The notes below the pieces were generated by a model. It worked only from the letters and a program-made list of their open reading frames with translations, ran no database searches and was not told the DNA's origin. The position numbers and the translations under genes are program-made. Below, in pieces: positions 17,216 through 23,358 of a DNA stretch of 64,000 nt (within the stretch, counting starts at the first letter, position 1; each line of letters begins with the position of its first letter). Source of the stretch: JAHRAW01 sp965226545. GTDB lineage: Bacteria > Pseudomonadota > Gammaproteobacteria > Arenicellales > Poriferihabitantaceae. The stretch spans positions 1,116,001 to 1,180,000 of the forward strand of contig OZ245364.1 of NCBI GenBank assembly GCA_965226545.1. Reading direction: 5' to 3'.

Positions 17216-17503
17216 ATGAGAGCGGAAACTTCCATTACCAACGCCAAATTGCCTTCGCGGGTTGGCGCGCGTGCGCGGTGCGGCGGGCGGTTTGTTGCGT
17301 ACTCGTTGGTTAAGTTAACCACCAACGATTACGAAGCGAACGGTTTGCGCAAAGGCGAAGTCGGCACTGTCGTCGATGTGCTTGCGCATCCGCGGGCGGG
17401 GTATACCGTGGAGTTTCACAACATCTCACCGGACAACGCGGATAAAGTCCGCACATTCGAAGGATACGAACTTGAATTGGTCAAAGACGCTTTCGCAAAA
17501 TGA
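17216..17503 (+). CDS. DUF4926-like small protein
   Basis: The protein has 95 residues. The C-terminal 65 residues (SLVKLTTNDYEANGLRKGEVGTVVDV ... YTVEFHN ... ELELVKD) match the small beta-barrel DUF4926 pattern, which often sits next to DUF6883 genes. Function is unknown; such pairs are suspected toxin or immunity components. ATG 17216 follows the promoter directly. The Arg-rich residues 15-30 before the domain could be an extension if an internal start is used. Confidence 0.65.
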   Translation: MRAETSITNAKLPSRVGARARCGGRFVAYSLVKLTTNDYEANGLRKGEVGTVVDVLAHPRAGYTVEFHNISPDNADKVRTFEGYELELVKDAFAK

Positions 17504-17840
17504 GGTAACCGCGCTTTTTTTGGATGCGATTGTTGAAAAAGGAAAGTTGGATTACCTTCTCAAAACACGGACGCAAAGCCCGCAACGGAATTCCAAGGCG
17601 AAATTTTTTTGTGCACTTGGTTTTTCCGTCGCGGATTCGTCGGCGTTTGTCGAGGCGATAAAACTTCACCCCATTACCGCCCGATTGGAAAGCGCGCCGG
17701 TTTCCGCGTGGGGAAGGCGGTTTGTATTTGTGTGCAATTTATACGCCCCGTGCGGCGCGCGTGCGTGCATAAAGAGCGTATGGCAAATCGATGCGGGCGC
17801 AACGCGTCCGCGATTAATCACCGCCTACCCCGCCGGATAA
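17472..17840 (+). CDS. DUF6883-like protein
   Basis: This is the +1-shifted frame after the DUF4926 gene. From about residue 10 it reads LFLDAIVEKGKLDYLL, then SKAKFFCALGFS, then SVWQIDAGATRPRLITAYPAG. This is the DUF6883 pattern of a short KxxxYLL start, a KAkFF-LGF core and a W-I....PRLvTayP end. I propose TTG 17472 because GAAGGA lies about ten bases upstream. The gene therefore overlaps the DUF4926 gene by 32 bases and the convergent sprT-like gene by 27 bases. A single frameshifted gene is less likely, because each frame carries a complete domain. Confidence 0.6.
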   Translation: MNWSKTLSQNEVTALFLDAIVEKGKLDYLLKTRTQSPQRNSKAKFFCALGFSVADSSAFVEAIKLHPITARLESAPVSAWGRRFVFVCNLYAPCGARACIKSVWQIDAGATRPRLITAYPAG

Positions 17841-18479
17841 ATCCCGCATCACCCGCCGATAAACAATCCCCGCGCCGCAAGTCCTACACCGCCGCCTCAT
17901 TCGCCGCCGACGCGGCAACGGCGTAAAGCAATCATTGGGGCAATGCGCCAGCCATTGTGCGTTGTTGGCGTGGTTGGTTTCGTCGGCGCGCACTTTGCCG
18001 CTGCAGCCAATCGATAGCGCGATTTTTTTCCATACTGCATCATGCCCGTGTCGCGCGCCGGCTAAGGCGTGGGCGATTTCGTGCAAGATGGTGTCGTTCC
18101 ATTCGGCTTCGGCGGCTTGGCGGAGGTGTTGGCGGCTGATGGAGATAACCTTGGCGGAATAGTTGCAGCAGCCGGCGCGCGAGTCGGCGTCGTCGAGTTG
18201 CGCGTGCCAATCGGATAGATTGTGTTCGCGCAATAATTCATTGGCGCGGGTGAGTGCGGCGGTTTCCAATTCGGTGTAATCGGCGCGATTTTCCAGCACT
18301 TCCAATGCGGCGTACGGCACGCACCATTCGCCGTTTCGATTCGGCACACTCACCAGCGCGCGTTTGGGGTTGATCTTTTCGACCTGCCCGATGCATCGTG
18401 CGCCTTGCAACATAAACGCCACCGTGTCGCCGGCGCCCAAGCGCGCTTTGATTTTGTCGGTGTGGTTGAGCGTTGCCAT
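17814..18479 (-). CDS. SprT-like zinc metalloprotease domain protein
   Basis: The 221-residue protein has an N-terminal segment of about 60 residues (KIKARLGAGDTVAFML ... CIGQVEKINPKRALV) resembling a small beta-barrel. It then has a SprT domain with NDTILHEIAHALAGARHGHDAVWK, giving the HExxH zinc site and a downstream His. C-terminal cysteines CPNDC and CRTCG suggest a zinc ribbon. SprT-family proteins cleave DNA-protein crosslinks or have housekeeping roles. It lies nine bases after trpA and is probably the last gene of the trpBA transcript. Confidence 0.75.
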   Translation of the reverse strand: MATLNHTDKIKARLGAGDTVAFMLQGARCIGQVEKINPKRALVSVPNRNGEWCVPYAALEVLENRADYTELETAALTRANELLREHNLSDWHAQLDDADSRAGCCNYSAKVISISRQHLRQAAEAEWNDTILHEIAHALAGARHGHDAVWKKIALSIGCSGKVRADETNHANNAQWLAHCPNDCFTPLPRRRRMRRRCRTCGAGIVYRRVMRDLSGGVGGD

Positions 18480-18488
18480 CGGGTTGGA

Positions 18489-19367
18489 TTATGAATTGCG
18501 CACGCCGCCGGCCAACTCGGCGACGAAGCGATGCACTTGATTAACGATGATGTCGCGTTGGCTTTTTTCGAGCGCGTGTTTTTGTTCGAGCGCGCAGTTT
18601 TGTTCGAGTGCAGTTTCGATTTGCGCAACGATGGCTGAGCCGACCACGACGGCATCGGCGCATTTGGCGGCGTCGGCGACTTGTGCGGCGGTTTTGATGC
18701 CGAAGCCGACGGCGATGGGCAGGTCGGTTTGCCGGCGGATTTGCGCGAGCGCGGTTTGCACTGTGGATTGGTCGGCGCTGCGCGTGCCGGTGATGCCGGC
18801 GATTGATACGTGATAGACAAACCCGGATGCATAGCGCAATATTTTTTCGAGGCGCGCGGCGTCTGTGGTCGGCGTGGTCAGGCGAATCCAATGCAGCCCG
18901 GCGGTGCGACACGGATGGCAGAGTTCGTCATCCTCCTCCGGCGGCAGGTCGACAATAATCACGCCGTCGACGCCGGCGTCCAACGCGGCATCGATGAATC
19001 GTTGATTGCCGAAACGGTAAATCGGATTGTAATACCCCATCAACACAATCGGCGTATGCGCATCGTGTTGACGAAATTCGCGCACCATCTTAAGCACGCC
19101 GCGCAAGGTTGTGCCGGCATTTAATGCGCGCGCGCTTGCAAGTTGTATCGCCGGGCCGTCAGCCATCGGGTCGGAAAACGGCATGCCGAGTTCGATGATG
19201 TCGGCGCCGGCCTCGGGCAAGCCGCGCAGGATGGCCGCGGAGGTCGCGAGGTCGGGGTCGCCGGCGGTGATGAAGGTGACCAATGCGGCGCGCGGCGGCG
19301 ATTGTTTTGAGTCACGCAGTTGCTCGAATCGAGATTGCAGACGCGCGGTTGGGGGGGATTGGGTCAT
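18489..19367 (-). CDS. trpA: Tryptophan synthase alpha chain
   Basis: TrpA releases indole from indole-3-glycerol phosphate and passes it to TrpB. The 292-residue sequence shows ALVTFITAGDPD, GADIIELGMPFSDPMADGPAIQLA with the catalytic Glu and Asp, PIVLMGYYNPI, GVIIVDLPPEE and the phosphate loop VGFGIKTAAQVADAA. The C-terminus contains a tandem EQN/EQK-CALE-type repeat (about 253-268) not expected in the family. A 182-base repetitive spacer separates it from trpB. Confidence 0.95.
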   Translation of the reverse strand: MTQSPPTARLQSRFEQLRDSKQSPPRAALVTFITAGDPDLATSAAILRGLPEAGADIIELGMPFSDPMADGPAIQLASARALNAGTTLRGVLKMVREFRQHDAHTPIVLMGYYNPIYRFGNQRFIDAALDAGVDGVIIVDLPPEEDDELCHPCRTAGLHWIRLTTPTTDAARLEKILRYASGFVYHVSIAGITGTRSADQSTVQTALAQIRRQTDLPIAVGFGIKTAAQVADAAKCADAVVVGSAIVAQIETALEQNCALEQKHALEKSQRDIIVNQVHRFVAELAGGVRNS

Positions 19368-19549
19368 TGTGTTATTAGTTGCATGTTGTCAATTACGAAT
19401 TGCGAATTACAAGTTACAAGTTACAAATTAAAAAATATAAACTACAAACTACAAACTACAAATAAAAGTTAAGCGTTATAAGTTAAAAGTAAAAAAACAA
19501 AAATCAAACTCAAAACTCAAAACTCAAAACTCAAACTCAAACTCAAACT
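19368..19549. repeat. Degenerate intergenic repeats between trpB and trpA
   Basis: A run of short A-rich near-repeats: (AC)AAACTAC three times, then AAGTTAAAAG-like units, then (A)AACTC repeated about seven times. There is no ORF. It lies within the trpB-trpA transcript unit, immediately 5' of trpA. Confidence 0.8.
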
Positions 19550-20782
19550 TCACAACACAATGCCAAGCGCATCAGCGACGGTAAACACATCCTTATCGCC
19601 GCGTCCGCACAGATTCATTAATATCAATTGTTGCGGCGACATCGTCGGCGCGATTTTTGCGACATAGGCCAAGGCATGCGCCGGCTCGAGTGCCGGGATG
19701 ATGCCTTCGGTGCGACAGCATAATTGAAACGCTTCCAACGCCTCATAGTCGGTGACCGAAACATAATCGACGCGTCCTTGGTCGAACAGCCAAGCGTGTT
19801 CCGGCCCGATGCCGGGATAATCCAAGCCGGCGGAAATCGAATGCGCGTCTTGGATTTGCCCGTCTTCACTTTGCAACAGATAAGTGCGGTTGCCATGCAA
19901 CACGCCGGGTTGTCCGCCGGACAGTGATGCCGCGTGTTGGTTGGTGTCGATGCCGCAGCCGGCCGCTTCGACGCCGACGATGCGCACATCAACTTCATCC
20001 AAAAACGGATGAAACAACCCCATCGCATTCGAGCCGCCGCCGATGCACGCGACCAACAAATCCGGCAATCGATTTTCGCGCTCGAGCAATTGCGCGCGCG
20101 CTTCGATGCCGATGACGGTTTGGAAATCGCGCACCATTTGCGGATACGGATGCGGCCCGGCGACCGTGCCGATGATGTAAAAAGTATCAGAGACATTGGC
20201 GACCCAATCGCGCAACGCTTCGTTCATTGCATCTTTCAGCGTCGCCGTGCCGCTCTTGACCGGCACCACTTCGGCGCCAAGCAGTTTCATTCGAAACACA
20301 TTCGGCGCTTGGCGCGCAATGTCGGTCTCGCCCATATAAACAACGCACGGCAAATCAAACAACGCACACACGGTCGCCGTCGCCACGCCGTGCTGCCCGG
20401 CGCCGGTCTCGGCGATGATGCGCCGCTTGCCCATCTTGCGCGCCAATAAAATCTGCCCGAGGGTGTTGTTAATTTTATGCGCGCCGGTGTGATTAAGTTC
20501 ATCCCGCTTGAAAAAAATCCGCGCACCGCCCAACTCGGCGGTCAACCGCTCGGCAAAATACAACGGACTCGGACGCCCAATATAATCGCGCGCATAATAA
20601 TCAAACTCACGCTTGAACGCTTCATCGTTGCGATATTTTTCATACGCACGCTCGACTTCCAAAATCAACGGCATCAATGTCTCCGCAACAAACCGCCCGC
20701 CAAACATGCCGAAGTGGCCGTGTTGGTCGGGGCCGGCGCGATAGGAATCGGGCGGGGACGGGCGGGGCATTGGGCGCGACAT
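19550..20782 (-). CDS. trpB: Tryptophan synthase beta chain
   Basis: This PLP enzyme joins indole and serine. It has about 410 residues. The N-terminus HFGMFGGRFVAETLMPL, the PLP lysine in HTGAHKINNTLGQ, ETGAGQHGVATA, and the phosphate loop CIGGGSNAMGLF are typical. ATG 20782 is chosen from the conserved N-terminus; neither it nor ATG 20770 has a clear ribosome-binding site. trpB, trpA and the sprT-like gene share the strand and probably one transcript. Confidence 0.95.
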   Translation of the reverse strand: MSRPMPRPSPPDSYRAGPDQHGHFGMFGGRFVAETLMPLILEVERAYEKYRNDEAFKREFDYYARDYIGRPSPLYFAERLTAELGGARIFFKRDELNHTGAHKINNTLGQILLARKMGKRRIIAETGAGQHGVATATVCALFDLPCVVYMGETDIARQAPNVFRMKLLGAEVVPVKSGTATLKDAMNEALRDWVANVSDTFYIIGTVAGPHPYPQMVRDFQTVIGIEARAQLLERENRLPDLLVACIGGGSNAMGLFHPFLDEVDVRIVGVEAAGCGIDTNQHAASLSGGQPGVLHGNRTYLLQSEDGQIQDAHSISAGLDYPGIGPEHAWLFDQGRVDYVSVTDYEALEAFQLCCRTEGIIPALEPAHALAYVAKIAPTMSPQQLILMNLCGRGDKDVFTVADALGIVL

Positions 20783-20865
20783 TGGAGGATTGTAACGGCG
20801 TATGTGGTGATTGTAAATTGCAGGTGATGTTGTGCATCGCGTTTTATGCAACCGGGCAAGCGAAT

Positions 20866-20895
20866 GGTTAACGTTTGCTGACGGTTAACATTTGC
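20866..20895. promoter_or_regulatory. Tandem 13-bp direct repeats, candidate operator
   Basis: GGTTAACGTTTGC (20866-20878) and GGTTAACATTTGC (20883-20895) are 17 bases apart start to start. Each contains the palindrome GTTAAC. They lie between the divergent trpB and metZ promoters and could bind a regulator of either. Confidence 0.35.
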
Positions 20896-20919
20896 AATAA
20901 CAACGCCGTTATACCACCA

Positions 20920-20949
20920 TTGACACCCGCGCGCAGAATTGTTTACTAT
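20920..20949 (+). promoter_or_regulatory. Promoter of the riboswitch-metZ transcript
   Basis: Consensus TTGACA at 20920-20925 and TACTAT at 20944-20949, 18 bases apart. Transcription would begin near 20956, exactly at the first base of the predicted riboswitch stem. Confidence 0.6.
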
Positions 20950-20955
20950 CCTCAT

Positions 20956-21008
20956 CAGCGCCGATTTGTTTCGCTTGCGGGCGCTTGATAAATTCGGCTA
21001 AAGAAAGC
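20956..21008 (+). promoter_or_regulatory. SAM-II riboswitch
   Basis: The sequence matches the SAM-II (metA motif) consensus blocks in order: the 5' P1 strand AGCGCC (20957-20962), GATTTG, TTGCGG, the 3' P1 strand GGCGCT (20980-20985) continuing into TGATAAAT, then GGCTAAAGA (20996-21004). It directly precedes a methionine-pathway gene, the usual SAM-II setting. Binding of S-adenosylmethionine would lower metZ expression, here probably by termination at 21012-21049. Confidence 0.85.
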
Positions 21009-21011
21009 GCA

Positions 21012-21049
21012 CCGCTTTGGCCGTTAAATTGGGTCAAGGCGGTTTTTTT
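21012..21049 (+). terminator. Intrinsic terminator in the metZ leader
   Basis: Stem of 11 bp including G-T pairs (21012-21022 with 21032-21042), a 9-base loop, then seven T residues. It lies between the SAM-II aptamer and the metZ start and can serve as the expression platform. Confidence 0.8.
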
Positions 21050-21096
21050 ATGCGCCTTGTCGATGCACTTGTCGATTGGTTTGACCAGAGGCGAAC

Positions 21097-22320
21097 ATGA
21101 AAAAAGTAAACGATAGACATCATTTAAAAAATGCCCATCCGCAAACCGCGGCGATTCGTTGCGGGTATCGGCGCACCGCTGAGCGCGAGCACAGCGAGGC
21201 GATTTTTGCGACTTCGAGTTTTGTGTTTGATGATGCCGCGCATGCGGCGGCGTTGTTTGCCGATGAACAGCCGGGCAATGTTTATTCGCGGTTTACCAAC
21301 CCGACCGTGCGCGCGTTTGAAAATCGATTGGCGGCGCTCGAAGGCGGGCGGTTTGGTGTTGCGACCGCATCCGGCATGGCGGCGGTGTGTGCGTTGTTGT
21401 TGGGCTTGTTGAAAAGCGGCGACCGCGTGGTTGCATCGAATGAATTATTCGGCGCCAGCGTATCGACCTTCACCAAAGTGTTTAGCCGTTTCGGCGTGCA
21501 TACCACCTTTGTAAAGTTGACCGATTTGGATGCATGGCGCAGCGCCATCGGCGACGGTGCGCAGTTGGTGTTTTTGGAATCGCCGTCGAATCCGTTGTGC
21601 GAAATTGCCGATGTCGCGGCCATCGCCGAGATGGCGCGCGCCGCCGGTGCGCCGTTGGCGGTCGATAACGCATTTTTTACGCCGATGTTGCAACGCCCGC
21701 TTGCGCTCGGCGCGGATATCGTTATGCATACCGCGACCAAATATTTGGATGGGCAGGGGCGTTGCATCGGCGGCGCGTTGATTACCAACCGCGAGGATAT
21801 TTACGATGAGTTGTTTGCAACCTTGCGCACCACCGGCGCCTGCATGAGTCCGTTTAACGCTTGGGTGTTTATCAAAGGCTTGGAGATGTTGCCGTTGCGC
21901 ATGCGTCAACATTGCGCCAATGCAATGCGCTTGGCGCACTATCTCGCGAACCATCCGCGCGTGGTGCGCGTGCATTATCCCGGCTTGGATTCACATCCGC
22001 AGCACGCGCTCGCAACAAGTTTATGCGCCGATGCATTCGACGGCGACGGCGGCTATGGCGGGATGTTGGCGTTCGAAGTGCAAGGCGGGCGCGATGAAGC
22101 GTGGCGCATTATCGATGCGGTGCGGTTGATGTCGGTCACCGCGAATCTCGGCGACGCCAAAACCACCATCACCCATCCGGCGACGACGACTCACGGTCGC
22201 ATCACGCCGCAACAACGCCTTGCCGCCGGCATCGGCGAAAACTTGGTGCGCATCTCAGTCGGGCTCGAACACATCGACGACCTTAGCGCTGATTTGGCGC
22301 GCGGTCTCGATTCACTTTAA
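21097..22320 (+). CDS. metZ: O-succinylhomoserine sulfhydrylase (MetZ-type PLP enzyme)
   Basis: This Cys/Met-metabolism PLP enzyme has 407 residues. Signatures are the N-terminal TAAIRCGYRRT, NVYSRFTNPTVRAFENRLAALEGG, SGMAAVCALLL, and the PLP lysine in HTATKYLDGQGR, with FVLESPSNP-like FLESPSNPLCEIAD. The LDGQGR context favours MetZ over MetB/MetC, so it probably makes homocysteine from O-succinylhomoserine and sulfide. The SAM-II riboswitch upstream supports a biosynthetic role. ATG 21097 has GAGG about eight bases upstream. Confidence 0.9.
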   Translation: MKKVNDRHHLKNAHPQTAAIRCGYRRTAEREHSEAIFATSSFVFDDAAHAAALFADEQPGNVYSRFTNPTVRAFENRLAALEGGRFGVATASGMAAVCALLLGLLKSGDRVVASNELFGASVSTFTKVFSRFGVHTTFVKLTDLDAWRSAIGDGAQLVFLESPSNPLCEIADVAAIAEMARAAGAPLAVDNAFFTPMLQRPLALGADIVMHTATKYLDGQGRCIGGALITNREDIYDELFATLRTTGACMSPFNAWVFIKGLEMLPLRMRQHCANAMRLAHYLANHPRVVRVHYPGLDSHPQHALATSLCADAFDGDGGYGGMLAFEVQGGRDEAWRIIDAVRLMSVTANLGDAKTTITHPATTTHGRITPQQRLAAGIGENLVRISVGLEHIDDLSADLARGLDSL

Positions 22321-22393
22321 TCGTGCACGCATTAATAGTGCACTCGAAGTAGTGCACTCGAATTAATGCACTCGGCGCGCGTTGCTTAATTTG
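22321..22393. repeat. Short repeats in the metZ/xthA convergent gap
   Basis: AGTGCACTCGAA-like units appear three times (AATAGTGCACTCGAAGTAGTGCACTCGAATTAATGCACTC in overlapping pieces). There is no terminator-like T run. Confidence 0.6.
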
Positions 22394-23191
22394 TTATTCC
22401 ATCTCCAACAACAACGGGCAATGGTCCGAGCCCATCTGCTCGGTGAGATATTGCGCATCGGTCACGCGGGTTAAATGTTCGCGCGACAGAAAAAAATAAT
22501 CAATCCGCCAACCGATGTTGCGGTCGCGCGCGCGCGTAACCATGTGCCACCACGAATACACTTCCTTCACCTGCGGATTGCGCGCGCGCCAAACATCAGC
22601 CCAATTATCCGCCAGCACTTCATCCATCCACGCGCGCTCTTTCGGATGAAAACCAATCTTGCCGTCGTTATCCTCCGGTCGCGCGATGTCGATTTCGGTG
22701 TGCGCAACATTCATATCGCCGCCAACCAACACCACCGCGCCTTGTTTGCGCAATGCATTCATATACGCCAAGGTGCGTTTATAAAAAACCAATTTGTCCA
22801 ACCACGCCTGTTCACTCTTGCCGCCATTGGGAAAATAAATCGACAACAATTCCCACCGCTCACCAAAGTGCTGAAACGACAACTGCGCAATGCGCCCTTC
22901 ATCCGCATTCGGCGCGCGCGGAATTTTTGTGCCAAAGCGCACTTCGCTAAATTTTTCATGCAACGCCCGGCCCACCCAAACCGCTGTGCCGGCATACCCG
23001 CGTTTTTGCGCGCTGTGATAATGCTGATGATAATGCGGATGCTCAACCAAGAACGAACTAAACTGCTCGGTCGCGCCCTTTATCTCCTGAATCATTAACA
23101 CATCAGGCCGCTGCGCATCCAACAAATTCTGCAATTCGCCTTTACGCTCGACGGCGCGGATTCCGTTGACATTCCAGGTGATGATTTTCAT
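22394..23191 (-). CDS. xthA: Exodeoxyribonuclease III
   Basis: This AP endonuclease/3' exonuclease of base-excision repair has 265 residues. It shows the EEP-nuclease motifs: TWNVNGIRAVERKG, MIQEIKG, SIYFPNGGK, GGDMNVAHTEIDIARPE, WRIDYFFLS and GSDHCPLLLE. ATG 23191 matches the family start; the frame continues 46 codons upstream without homology. It is divergent from the type III restriction operon. Confidence 0.94.
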   Translation of the reverse strand: MKIITWNVNGIRAVERKGELQNLLDAQRPDVLMIQEIKGATEQFSSFLVEHPHYHQHYHSAQKRGYAGTAVWVGRALHEKFSEVRFGTKIPRAPNADEGRIAQLSFQHFGERWELLSIYFPNGGKSEQAWLDKLVFYKRTLAYMNALRKQGAVVLVGGDMNVAHTEIDIARPEDNDGKIGFHPKERAWMDEVLADNWADVWRARNPQVKEVYSWWHMVTRARDRNIGWRIDYFFLSREHLTRVTDAQYLTEQMGSDHCPLLLEME

Positions 23192-23310
23192 TTTGGTTGG
23201 GGTGGGTTTTAATGAGTGAATGACTGTGTGATTATAGCAATACGCATACGGCGGTATGTTAAGCGGGCGGTTAAGTGGACGGTTTAGCAGGCGGTGCAAC
23301 CGCCGCGTTA

Positions 23311-23330
23311 ATTGTGTATATTTACACAAT
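23311..23330. promoter_or_regulatory. 20-bp palindrome upstream of res, candidate operator
   Basis: ATTGTGTA (23311-23318), TATT, TACACAAT (23323-23330): a perfect 8-bp inverted repeat overlapping a TATATT (23317-23322) that could be the -10 of the restriction operon. A separate small hairpin GGCGGT-GCA-ACCGCC lies at 23290-23304. Confidence 0.45.
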
Positions 23331-23358
23331 CCAAAAACGCCAACCGCCGAGGTGTGCA

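Larger units (their letters stand above)
20783..21096. other. Divergent trpB/metZ intergenic region with regulatory elements
   Basis: This 314-base gap holds two direct repeats GGTTAAC(G/A)TTTGC, a consensus promoter, a SAM-II-type riboswitch, an intrinsic terminator and the metZ ribosome site (GAGG near 21088). No protein-coding gene is seen in it. Confidence 0.8.

Noticed and set aside
17376..17840. A single frameshifted DUF4926-DUF6883 gene
   Set aside because: Both frames hold a complete domain and the second has a plausible TTG start with its own ribosome site, so two overlapping genes are preferred.
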